A DNA stretch of 64,000 bases from Cercophora sp. LCS_1 (Eukaryota > Ascomycota > Sordariomycetes > Sordariales > Lasiosphaeriaceae). The notes beneath the pieces were generated by a model that saw only the letters and a list, made by a program, of their open reading frames with translations, was not told the DNA's origin and did not search any database. The position numbers were made by a program, and so were the translations under genes. Positions 1 through 8,324 of the stretch are shown here, in pieces (within the stretch, counting starts at the first letter, position 1; every line of letters begins with the position of its first letter). The stretch spans positions 744,001-808,000 of the forward strand of contig JAPZLL010000006.1 of the NCBI GenBank assembly GCA_036250225.1, in the 5' to 3' direction.

Positions 1-216
1 GAATTGTTTCCCAACCACGCCATGCTCATCAAACACCTTGTTCTTGGTTGCGGGGATGTCGGCGTTGAGGATATTTCCCGGGGACGAAGAGCTTGTTGAG
101 TTTGTGTTCATGCGGGAGTCGCTGGGTTGGGATGGGGCAGACATTGTTGATGGCGGTGTTGGTTTCTGAGGCTTCTGTGGGAGTGTATCGGTTGGGGCGG
201 GGTCGGTGTTATACAT
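1..216 (-). CDS. Hypothetical protein, 5' part only (runs off left edge)
   Basis: An open frame of 72 codons starts with ATG at 216 and is still open at base 1, so only the N-terminal part is present. The first half is proline-, serine- and threonine-rich with no signal peptide. The last residues visible are DIPATKNKVFDEHGVVGKQF. As I recall, a final GKQF next to acidic and glycine residues resembles a small fungal protein family with repeated GxxGKQF-type segments, of unknown function. A second in-frame ATG 24 codons in (MSAPSQPSD) could be the true start. The frame is free of stops and GC-rich at third positions, which supports coding. The family link is weak because so little of the protein is seen. 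Confidence 0.5.
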   Translation of the reverse strand, partial: MYNTDPAPTDTLPQKPQKPTPPSTMSAPSQPSDSRMNTNSTSSSSPGNILNADIPATKNKVFDEHGVVGKQF

Positions 217-823
217 TGCTTGTCTTTTGAACAGAGGTTTCCTGAGCTTAATTATGTAGTTTGAGGAAATGCACTCAGTCGGTGATGTAATGAAGGGACT
301 GTCGAAAGAGCAGTGTGGATGATGACGTTCTATGACGTCGATCCCGGATGTGTGCTGCGTTCCTGACCTGGACTGATCTTCGTTGGGGTGATGGGGCTAC
401 CCCAATCGGGGATATGTAACTTATCATTAGAAGCTGCAAGTTGGTGTTGTGAAAGGGGTTTTACGATTAGGGTGGTATCAAGTGTCGGGGGTGGTGGTCC
501 TGGCTGGAAGCCGGGATGCACGGTCAAAATACTACAGGCGACAGCAATGGCTTGGTCTCGAGAATAACCATCTTCACTTGGACACTTGGGTTTTATGATC
601 TCTCCTAGGGTCCTGTATATTGCGTTGCCGCGACATCGCTTGCATTGATTTCTCGGGTTCTAATCCGAGCCCATCAGATGGAGGATTCCAGGCAGCACTG
701 AGGCAGCCCGCGATGAAACCGACCCCAACATGAGTAACCTGATTGTTTTGCTCACAACCCAACGTCAAACCGATTTCCCCAGTCTCTCATTTAAAAACAC
801 ATTCGTGCTCTCAAAGAATCGAG
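217..823. other. Intergenic, no gene seen
   Basis: This stretch separates the divergent left-edge gene and the HET gene, so it should hold both promoters. Only short overlapping frames with poor composition are present. No convincing TATA box, repeat or RNA gene was recognised. Confidence 0.4.
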
Positions 824-3088
824 ATGGAAAACTACTCCAAAGAAATGATTTTTGGTCAAGATGCTTGCCACCTCGGCGGCCACTATGGTGAAGATCCACC
901 AACTCCAGACCTGGACGACATGTTTTCAAACATTGCACTCGGCCAAGAGGATTTCGACGACCACATGCCATCAGCTGTTCGCAAATACCACCGCTACATG
1001 AGAGCCGAATATCAACAGCGAATCAAAGTTACCGACCGTGGAACACCAACCTGCGTCCGGTGCCTCTGGAAGAAGCAGACCGAGTTGACCCTCAGCCAGT
1101 CTTCACCCAGCCCAGGGGGAGAGATTGCGGGTCAGGGATTCGATGACAGCTCGACCGCAACGTACCACTTTCAACCGTTGCCGGACCCGAAGAAATCATT
1201 TCGCCTTCTCGAGCTCGTGCCAGCGCCTCACCCGGAAGACCCCCTCCGGGCAACCCTGACAACCTATCCGTCCCGCGCTTCTGTCGAATATGCAGCGCTC
1301 TCGTACACCTGGGCGGGCGTCGCAACAGATGGGGAACTCGACCTCGTGGACGGAAAGATGGCGATCACGGGGAACCTCGCCCTCGCCCTCCGCGCGCTGA
1401 GAAAAAGGGACTCGGTCCTCCGAGTGTGGGTCGACGCTGTCTGCATCAATCAAAGCGACAACGCCGAAAAGAGCGCCCAGGTCGCGCAGATGGGCGATAT
1501 CTATCGAGAGGCGGACGTTGTCCTGGCCTGGCTCGGGCCTGAGACAGAACAAACGGAAGGCGCGATCAAGTGCGTCGAGGAAGTAGCAGCACTAGCCGAC
1601 ACGGAAAAGTACGCCGATGACGTCCGCAAACTCTCGTTCGCCGCCATGTCTCTTGACGTTTTGCCCATGGAGAAAAGCGACGCCGTGCGGATCAAAGAGA
1701 TGTGGCAGACCCACGCAGTCGACGACATATACGCAAGAGCGTGGTTCAGCCGCCTGTGGATTGTCCAAGAGTTTATGCTCGCAAAGCGGATGACGTTCCA
1801 CATTGGCCGAAACGAGCTCGATTACGGTTCCTTCCGCAAGGCGACCAAGTTGTTCTACACGGCCGATTGCCAGTTTGTTCAGCGTATCAGGGGCGACCAA
1901 GATTCTGAGTCGTTCTCGGAGAAGAGCCCGCTCGTCCGCGTCTACACCATGTTTGGATCCCGCGACCAGTTCCAGCGGTTTAGCGAAGGCCCGCAGATGG
2001 TTGTTTTCCAGGATTACACGACGCAGTCTTTTGGTGTGGTCAAGGACTTTGCGTCTTGGGGCTGCAAGGATGAGCGGGATCGAGTCTATGCCGTGCTTAG
2101 TCTTATCCCGGCCCTATCGGACTTGTCGATTGTGCCGGATTACGATGCGGAGCCTGAAGAGGTATATATTGAGTTTGCGAGGAAGCACATCCAGCGCGAA
2201 GGGATGCAGGTCTTACTCTTTGCCGGTCTGGATAGGCGACGGGGAACAATCGCGGACCCCAACAAGCCACTCCTGCCGTTTGGCATCCCCGATCCGAACG
2301 CAATAGAGGATTGGACCTTTCTTCCTTCGTGGGTCCCAGAACCAAGACCGGCCAAGGCTAAAATCAGTCGACAATGGAGACCGTTGGCGTTCAACGCTGG
2401 TTCGCTGGGAGAGCCGGCTGCGGTGTTGCACAGCAAGTGTCAGCATATCATTGCTGTCAGGGGCGCAGTATTCGACAAGATCGAGCAGCCCTTTCCGGTG
2501 GAGATCGCAAGGGAGGAGAACAAACGCGGCCGAATGGATTTTCTCGAGTGTATGAAATACGTCGGGCTTGTCTATCGGTTCACAAGAGAACATTATGAAG
2601 AGCGAGATGGATATCCAACCGGGGAGCCGTTTGACGTCGCATTCAAAGCCGCCATTACAGCCAACGAGACGCTTTCAAAGTTGCAAGGCATCAAGGCTCA
2701 GCGGGGAGCTGACTGGCTGGACAGGGTCTGGGGTGTTGTGATTGAATGTTATGAGACGAGCTCGGATGTCCCAAGAAAGCGGGCGATCGAAGATGGGTTG
2801 ATTGTCGTCGATGACATTCCCATTTTCTTTTCAGTGCTTTGCTTCTTGCTTGAGGACCACGTTTTTGCAATCACTGAGAGCGGCTTGTTGGCTTTTGTTC
2901 CGAACTGTTACGAGGCAAAGGATGTGATTGCCGTGGTCAATGGGCTTGGGAGCCCGGTCCTAATGAGGCCGACGGTTTTTAGTGGCCAGTATAATCTCAT
3001 TGGGCCATGTTATTTGCACGGCGTGATGGAAGGGGAGTTGGGTCAGGGAGAGGCCGAGATCGAACACGCGTTTCTGGAGTTGGTTTGA
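824..3088 (+). CDS. HET domain (heterokaryon incompatibility) protein
   Basis: Intronless gene of 754 residues. The HET domain begins near residue 156 (VEYAALSYTWAG) and continues through RVWVDAVCINQSDNAEKSAQ and a DVVLAWLGPE segment; these blocks are the family hallmarks. HET domains act as cell-death effectors in fungal non-self recognition, and the fold is related to TIR. The long C-terminal part, ending with a CYLHGVMEGE-type segment, is typical of stand-alone HET proteins. An earlier in-frame ATG at 743 would add 27 residues; the ATG at 824 (MENYSKEM) was chosen because the added residues look non-coding. No NACHT, WD or signal peptide is visible. It lies 430 bp upstream of, and in the same direction as, the Q/N-rich small gene at 3519. 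Family call is firm; recognition specificity is unknown. Confidence 0.9.
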   Translation: MENYSKEMIFGQDACHLGGHYGEDPPTPDLDDMFSNIALGQEDFDDHMPSAVRKYHRYMRAEYQQRIKVTDRGTPTCVRCLWKKQTELTLSQSSPSPGGEIAGQGFDDSSTATYHFQPLPDPKKSFRLLELVPAPHPEDPLRATLTTYPSRASVEYAALSYTWAGVATDGELDLVDGKMAITGNLALALRALRKRDSVLRVWVDAVCINQSDNAEKSAQVAQMGDIYREADVVLAWLGPETEQTEGAIKCVEEVAALADTEKYADDVRKLSFAAMSLDVLPMEKSDAVRIKEMWQTHAVDDIYARAWFSRLWIVQEFMLAKRMTFHIGRNELDYGSFRKATKLFYTADCQFVQRIRGDQDSESFSEKSPLVRVYTMFGSRDQFQRFSEGPQMVVFQDYTTQSFGVVKDFASWGCKDERDRVYAVLSLIPALSDLSIVPDYDAEPEEVYIEFARKHIQREGMQVLLFAGLDRRRGTIADPNKPLLPFGIPDPNAIEDWTFLPSWVPEPRPAKAKISRQWRPLAFNAGSLGEPAAVLHSKCQHIIAVRGAVFDKIEQPFPVEIAREENKRGRMDFLECMKYVGLVYRFTREHYEERDGYPTGEPFDVAFKAAITANETLSKLQGIKAQRGADWLDRVWGVVIECYETSSDVPRKRAIEDGLIVVDDIPIFFSVLCFLLEDHVFAITESGLLAFVPNCYEAKDVIAVVNGLGSPVLMRPTVFSGQYNLIGPCYLHGVMEGELGQGEAEIEHAFLELV

Positions 3089-3334
3089 TTTGAGACGGCT
3101 CGCGGGAGCGGGGATATGAAGGAGGAAACTGACACCGATGACCAGTCGGCGACTCACGAGAGCAGAGCGGAATGGGAAAAAAAGAGTCCCTCAGAACGAT
3201 CTCATATTTTTCTCAGCGTGGATGCTCACACATGATTGGCTGGCAGACGAGTGCTGAGGAAGCGGTACGCGCCTATGGGTGTTAGTGTGGTGTTGTTGGT
3301 TCACAGAGCGGCTCTCGGTTCCCTTCCCTCAGAT

Positions 3335-3380
3335 CCTCCAGAGTTGCGCACTGACATGGTGTGTGGTATCTCATGACCTG
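3335..3380 (+). repeat. Promoter-proximal repeat R1
   Basis: The stretch CCTCCAGAGTTGCGCACTGA and what follows it recurs, diverged, at about 4062-4110 and 4145-4190. All copies lie upstream of the two Q/N/H-rich small genes, about 140 bp before the first start codon here. The pattern suggests that the gene was duplicated with its promoter. Confidence 0.55.
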
Positions 3381-3518
3381 CCACTTATAACACATAAAAG
3401 AACCGATTCTTCCCGGTGAGGACTGACAGACTTCAGCACACATCAACCCAGAAGTCTCTCGCCAGTTACCAATCAAAACTAATAACTATACGCTAAGTCT
3501 CACAGAAACCGAACCAAA

Positions 3519-3868
3519 ATGGGCAGCAAGTCATCGAAAGCCAAAAAGGTAAGCCCAAACCCCCACGACACAAAACACTGGCTACGACCAAGGCCTGAAC
3601 TAACGCGAGACAGGCCGCCAAGCAAAACAACTACTCGAATCATAGCAGTCAGATCGCCAGCGGCAGCCACCAAAACCAGTACACCAACAACTCTCACAAC
3701 CAGAGCCATGGAGGCGGTCGCCAAACCCATCAGAACCATTACATCAACCAGAGCGATCAGATCATGGCAGCGGGCGGGAGCAAGCAAAACCACTACAGCA
3801 ACAACTCACCTAGCTCTGGAGGGAAGAAAGAAAAGCACTACAACCAGTACAATAACAAATATCACTGA
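3519..3868 (+). CDS. Small Q/N/H-rich protein with predicted N-myristoylation signal (copy A)
   Basis: Two exons, 3519-3548 and 3614-3868, give 94 residues. The 65-nt intron has a GTAAGC donor, a GAACTAACG branch site and an ACAG acceptor. Exon 1 encodes exactly MGSKSSKAKK, which matches the N-myristoyltransferase consensus (Gly2, small residue 3, Ser6, Lys7) and is followed by further lysines, as in Src-type membrane anchors. Exon 2 encodes a disordered tail rich in Q, N, H, S and Y: by hand count 26 of 84 residues are Q or N, with several (Q)NHY elements. No known domain is recognised. Such composition is prion-like, but aggregation is not shown. A diverged tandem copy follows at 4301. The upstream neighbour is a HET gene. 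Gene structure is well supported; function is unknown. Confidence 0.72.
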
Positions 3869-4061
3869 GGGCTGAGTGAATCAGCGATGTGCTTGCCGTC
3901 TCGTGTCTATGGTCTGTCGTTCGGTAGTCTGTCTTTTGGTATTGTCATTCTGTACTTGAGTAGAGAGAGTGCAAATCTTTATCTCACGGTGCAATTTTCA
4001 ACGCGTATCGGTTGACTGAGGGTCCCTAAGCGGCAAGGTCAATTCTGCTTTCTTTTATAGG

Positions 4062-4110
4062 CACCTCCGGAGTTGCGTGCTGACATTATTGTGCTACGCC
4101 TCATAGCCCG
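4062..4110 (+). repeat. Promoter-proximal repeat R2
   Basis: Diverged copy of R1 (3335), reading CACCTCCGGAGTTGCGTGCT and onward. It lies between copy A and copy B of the Q/N/H-rich genes. Confidence 0.5.
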
Positions 4111-4144
4111 CGATCTCCGGCACTGAAAATATCATGTGCCTAGG

Positions 4145-4190
4145 AGTCTCCGGAGTCGAGTGCTGATATGGTGTACGGCGCCTCTAGTGC
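4145..4190 (+). repeat. Promoter-proximal repeat R3
   Basis: Third copy of the R1/R2 motif, reading AGTCTCCGGAGTCGAGTGCT and onward, about 83 bp after R2 and about 110 bp before the copy B start codon. A local duplication within the promoter seems likely. Confidence 0.5.
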
Positions 4191-4300
4191 TTGAAAGGGC
4201 CCCAGCCAGGACAGGTAAATCTCTACACACAACAACCGAGCAAGTTACTTACCAGAAACACATTAACGCCAACACCCTGTGTCAGACGCATCGCAGCAAA

Positions 4301-4589
4301 ATGGGAGCAAGAACTCCAAACCCTCGAAGGTAAGACAACCGGCCGCCAATGGGACCCAGCTAAAGGGAGATAGCGAGACCGATACAGGCGCACCAAGAAT
4401 CAAGGCCACAGTGGTGGTAACCAACCTCGTCACAACCAGAACAGCAACCAGGGTGGCGGCAACAGGCAGACCCAGTACAAGCACTCCAACAATAGCCAGG
4501 GCCACGGTGGTGGGCATCGAACGCATAACCGAAACAGCGGCTACAATGGTAGCAGCAGTCAAACCCACTACAAGCCACCCCATAACTAG
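4301..4589 (+). CDS. Q/N/H-rich protein, degenerate tandem copy B
   Basis: Exon 1 (4301-4329) and exon 2 (4388-4589) give a 76-residue product ending at an amber codon. The 58-nt intron has a GTAAGA donor and TACAG acceptor. The tail (for example NSNQGGGNRQTQYKHSNN) matches copy A in style and in local alignment. Two oddities are visible. First, compared with copy A exon 1, one base is missing after ATGGG, so the start reads MGARTPNPR; the lysine/serine module (NGSKNSKPSK) survives only in another frame. A phase change at the exon 2 acceptor restores the tail frame. Second, after the TAG at 4587 the same Q/N/H-rich frame continues through another TAG (4710) to a TAA at 4779. It may be a truncated functional gene, a decaying duplicate or a readthrough gene. 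Confidence 0.5.
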
Positions 4590-5443
4590 GGCCATGGGGG
4601 TAGTGGTCAGCCTCATTTCCACCAGAACAGTGGCCAGAGCGCTAGCAACAGCCAAACGCACTACGAGCAAAGCCAGGGCTATAGCGGCAGTCATCAAACC
4701 CGTCACAACTAGTACACCGACCAGAAGATGGGTTATAGCGAGGAGGAAAATACAACCATCCACCAGAGGAATACGCTATAAGGCAAGGAACCTCATGGCA
4801 AGGACGTTATTACGCCTAGATAAGGGGTAGGGAAGTATCCTTACGTGTCGTCGTACATCTATGACCTTCCAACCTGGGTTGTAATCAAATGCTTTGCAAA
4901 CAGAATTTGAGCTTCGTGGTGCAGACTTCGATGTGTGTCACTTGACTGGCTTGGTGTCAAAGTTGGCTTCGACCTCGAGCGTTGTGATGTCTCGAGGGCG
5001 ATGACCTGCTCGCTTGAGCTGGCAGTTTACCAAGCGGGGTACGAGAAAATGACCTTCACACACTGGTGTGAAACTGAAAAGTAGGCAGAAGATCGGTGAG
5101 TAAACGACTTCGTCCTCAAACAGACATCACAGGAAGGAAAGAACAAGATGGGAGAAGAAGCGACTACATTATCCGAGCAGCCCTCTAGCCCGCTAGTATG
5201 TGTCCATGTAAGAACAGTCCAGCTTGCCATGCTCCCAGATGAGATGTGTTCTCAGGGTATGTTTTCCACCGAAACGCCGTGGTACAAATACAAAGAGGTG
5301 ATGCTCGGTAACCATGAAGTCGTAGAAGCTGTCCGAAAATACGCACCGCAAACCACGCTTAGAAAGCCTTGCCTTCTAAATCTTCCGATGTACCCGCTGC
5401 ACTACAGCTTGAAAGCATCGCGGCATCACCGGTCGCCGGCTTA
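4590..5443. other. Downstream remnant and unassigned DNA
   Basis: Bases 4590-4781 keep the Q/N/H-rich reading frame of copy B past its stop. Beyond that, 4782-5443 has no recognised gene. A 99-codon frame at 5148-5447 overlaps the 3' end of the frataxin gene and resembles nothing I know. Confidence 0.4.
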
Positions 5444-6095
5444 CTAATACTCGCCGACCGACATGCGGATGTCGACTCCTATCTCATCGCGCAGGAGGTC
5501 AGCCATGGTACTGCCGTCCCTAATATAGAACCATTCGCCGACAGCCGTATCCTGCTTGTCCTTCTGACCGTCGCCCATGATGATGTAATCATAACGCTTC
5601 GGGCCCGACTTGGGTGAGGACAGCCAGATCTGCTTGTTCGGAGGCTGCTTGTTGATGACGTAGGTACCGTCGGGGAAATTGATTTTCAGGACGCCGGCCT
5701 GACTGATGTTAGCTTCTGTTCGAAACAATGGAATGAGGCTTTGTTCGTACGCTGTATTCGACGTCCATCTGGGGGTTGGTCTCCTCCAACTTCTCGAGCT
5801 CGGCAAGGAGGCGCTCAATGAAGGCATCGGCGACGTTATGGTACACGGCGTCCGTTATGACGGCCGGAGTACAGATGACCATAGGCGAGCTGCGGTTAAC
5901 GTCGTCTGTGGCATCACCGGCCTCGCTGTCGGGAGCAACCTTGTAGGTGCGCGTCTCGCGGTTGAAGTGCTTGAACCTCTTCGCCGCGGGGATGCGCTCA
6001 AGCGCGCGGCCAACGGGGGGTGCGACCGTGGCGCGGGAAGAGGCACGCAGACCGCGGAGGGCGGCGCGCGCGGGGCTGGAGGCAGCGCGGAACAT
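5444..6095 (-). CDS. YFH1: Frataxin, mitochondrial iron-sulfur cluster assembly
   Basis: Two exons, 5751-6095 and 5444-5698, encode 199 residues. The 52-nt intron has a GTACGA donor, GCTAAC branch site and GTCAG acceptor. Residues 1-60 are rich in Arg, Ala and Ser without acidic residues at the start (MFRAASSPARAALRGLRASS), a mitochondrial presequence. The mature part has the acidic first helix (DAFIERLLAELEKLEE) and the family signature DVEYSAGVLKINFPDG followed by YVINKQPPNKQIWLSSPKSG and PKRYDY. Frataxin binds iron and stimulates cysteine desulfurase in Fe-S cluster assembly in the matrix. The join restores the unbroken EYS-AGVL signature, which fixes the splice sites. It is divergent from the AP-3 sigma gene. 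Identification is secure. Confidence 0.96.
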
Positions 6096-6586
6096 CTTGG
6101 CTGCTCGGGTTGGCGATTGTGGGATCGGCGGAATTGTGAAGAGGAATGGGATTACGGAGGGTACGGATACCTGTGGAATGCCGGATTCGCGAACCTAGGA
6201 GGCTGTCACCATCGAAGATGGTAGGAGGCGTTCGCGATGTCTGACAGAGGCGCAATCTAGCAGATGGCGCAAACCAGTTCTGCGGAAGAGGTGTTGTTGG
6301 TGGAAAGAAACAAACGAAGCACAACGGGAGCACAAGAGCTCCAGAACCCCACCCAAGCTTTTTGGCTGACAAGGACGGAGCGCATTGGCCACGCTAACGC
6401 GGTACCACACCCGCCACCGCTTGAGCCGCAGGGCTGCGTACCGCGCTAACAGGCACGGCAGAACGTCATCGCCCCCCGCCAAACCCGCGGCCGACGGATT
6501 GACCAAACACCAGCAAGGTTCTCTCACTGCCTGCAAGTCTCTCGCGAACCCGTGAACATGCTTCGACGAACACCAGGACCGGAGAG
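6096..6586. promoter_or_regulatory. Shared divergent promoter region, frataxin and AP-3 sigma
   Basis: The 491 bp between the two start codons must hold both promoters. No specific element was recognised. Confidence 0.4.
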
Positions 6587-7216
6587 ATGATCAACGCATT
6601 CCTGGTCTTCAACGGCCAAGGTCAGCCTCGGCTTACCAAGTTTTACACACAGCTGGTTTGATATCCCGCCACGCACCGTAGCGAGCGAGCATCACATTGC
6701 TGACAGCCTTTGCGACAGGACACCAGCATACAGCAGCGTTTGATATCCGAAATCTTCACCCTTGTATCGAACCGCCCCCGAGGATCCTGCAACTTTCTGC
6801 CACTACCACCCCTCCTCGCTGCATCTGGGACATCGCACTCTTCGTCGGAGCAGCAAAACGACGTCCCGTCCCTCGTGACATACCGGAACTACGCGACGCT
6901 CTACTTCATTATCATCTCAACTGCCACCGAGTCACCCCTCGCTTTGATCGATCTCATCCAAGTATATGTCGAGGCGCTTGACCGACTATTCGAGAATGTG
7001 TGCGAACTGGATCTCATTTTCAACTTTGAAACGCTGCACGTTACCCTAGGCGAGATGATTGTGGGAGGAGTCGTCATCGAAACGAGCACCGATCGCATTG
7101 TCGCCGGAGTCAGGGCGCAGGGTACGGTTGCGAAACGACCAGTTAATGAAGGTCGAAGCGCCGGGCTTGGAGCTCAACTGGGGATGGGAGGGAATTTTGT
7201 ATGGCATGGAAGGTGA
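6587..7216 (+). CDS. APS3: AP-3 adaptor complex sigma subunit
   Basis: Exon 1 (6587-6655, MINAFLVFNGQGQPRLTKFY then TQL) and exon 2 (6719-7216, starting DTSIQQRLISEIFTLV) give 188 residues. The 63-nt intron has a weak GTTTGA donor; it was chosen because the join recreates the conserved QL-DTSIQQ sequence. Later blocks YRNYATLYFIIISTATESPL, LIDLIQVYVEALDRLFENVC, ELDLIFNFETLH and VAGVRAQGTVAKRPVNEG are diagnostic for the longin-fold sigma-3 subunit. AP-3 sorts cargo from Golgi or endosomes to the vacuole. An insert of about 20 residues (AASGTSHSSSEQQNDVP) before YRNYATLY lengthens the loop relative to animal homologues. The short C-terminal tail has no recognisable motif. Very confident of the family. 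Confidence 0.96.
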
Positions 7217-7570
7217 TCAGGCACGACCATCACGACAAGGATATTCGGGTCCACAGGAACCGAGAGAACATGACTCTGTCCAGCGCAGAGACAAAACCGC
7301 TGCATAACCAACCGCCACGCCGATGTCGGGTATTTTAACGCCAATGCTCCACATGTTATAACATATTTATACAGGAGAGGAGTGTGAGAAGTCCAACATA
7401 GAGATAGGCTGGCGTTATTTCCAAGTGTCCTCTCGTTTCCGAGCTTCCGGTGCATCCTCCGCAGACTTCGCAATCGACTCGGGGTGGTACTCCATGCCAA
7501 AGAAGCCCCAGACCGCTGTTCGAACCTATCCAAGAGGCATTAGAAGAGTACGTGGACTAAAATCAAGGGC
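7217..7570. other. Convergent 3' region, no gene seen
   Basis: The 354 bp lie between two genes that end toward each other and probably hold their 3' UTRs. Nothing further was recognised. Confidence 0.35.
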
Positions 7571-7918
7571 TCATACGTCGTCAAACGGCTGTTTTTCATT
7601 GTTCCAGTCCATAAACAGGACGCTGTATACGACGACGACTAAACATGTTAGCATGAAACCGGCAGACGGACGCAGTCACATACATGATATGGTGAACAAT
7701 TGGGCAAGCTGAATCATTTTATTCCATTTTGGCCGCTTCGCTATGTGTGCTATCCTCCTTTTGTACCTCTTCTCAAACCTGAGTTGTTCCTGTGGCGAAA
7801 GCTTTGAGAAATCGGGCGGCCACTCCTTTTTGAGCTTTGAGGGCGTTGATATCGCTCTGATCTGGGGCCTTACTACCTGGGAAGCGCGGCTAAGATGGCG
7901 CGTGAGTATGGGCAACAT
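7571..7918 (-). CDS. Small single-pass mitochondrial membrane protein, uncharacterised
   Basis: Two exons, 7684-7918 and 7571-7638, encode 100 residues. The 45-nt intron has an ideal GTATGT donor, a GCTAAC branch site and a TTTAG acceptor. The N-terminus (MLPILTRHLSRASQVVRPQI) is Arg-rich and lacks acids, a likely mitochondrial presequence. A central basic, aromatic region follows (PPDFSKLSPQEQLRFEKRYK). Near the C-terminus is one hydrophobic segment (AQLFTISFVVVYSVLFMDW) and an acidic tail ending in FDDV. I do not recognise a named family. The layout resembles small inner-membrane assembly factors or respiratory-complex accessory subunits, but that is inference. It is divergent from the leucyl-tRNA synthetase gene. 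Confidence 0.75.
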
Positions 7919-8324
7919 AGCTGCTGATCTGGGGGGTCGAATGGCTCGGGCAGGAGAATGTTGAGAGAACTCGCGAAGATGCGCGCCGAGGCCGAGAACT
8001 TTCGACCTCGGTCAGTGCGCACCGTGGCTAACGTCGCGGCGACCGCCACACCGCCTTCCCTTCTCAGGATCCCTGCATGGTGGGCTGCCTACCCCACATT
8101 GCATGAAAGCCAGCCGACCCCGCGGGCCGTTCTTACCCCTCCAAACAGTCCCCGTCCCAAACGGCCAAAATTTCGACTCTGACTCAAAATATTCGGGACG
8201 AGTTCTGGCTGTTCGTGAGCCAGCTTACGAGTCAAATCCCGACTTGTCACAGCCTGCGCATATAATACGAGGACCACACAACTCAATTCACGATCGAAAC
8301 CACGAGATAACCGAGCGAGACATC
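7919..8324. promoter_or_regulatory. Divergent promoter region, small mitochondrial protein and LeuRS
   Basis: The 406 bp between the two start codons must hold both promoters. A sequence CATATAATACG at about 8258 resembles a TATA element about 65 bp before the LeuRS start codon; this is only a resemblance. Confidence 0.35.

Noticed and set aside
743..823. Upstream start for the HET gene
   Set aside because: The 27 extra codons have poor third-base bias and no HET-family similarity; ATG 824 is a better start.
4546..4589. Alternative short intron removing the first amber codon of copy B
   Set aside because: GTAGCA...CTAG is only about 41 nt and would break the Q/N/H frame and hit a new stop.
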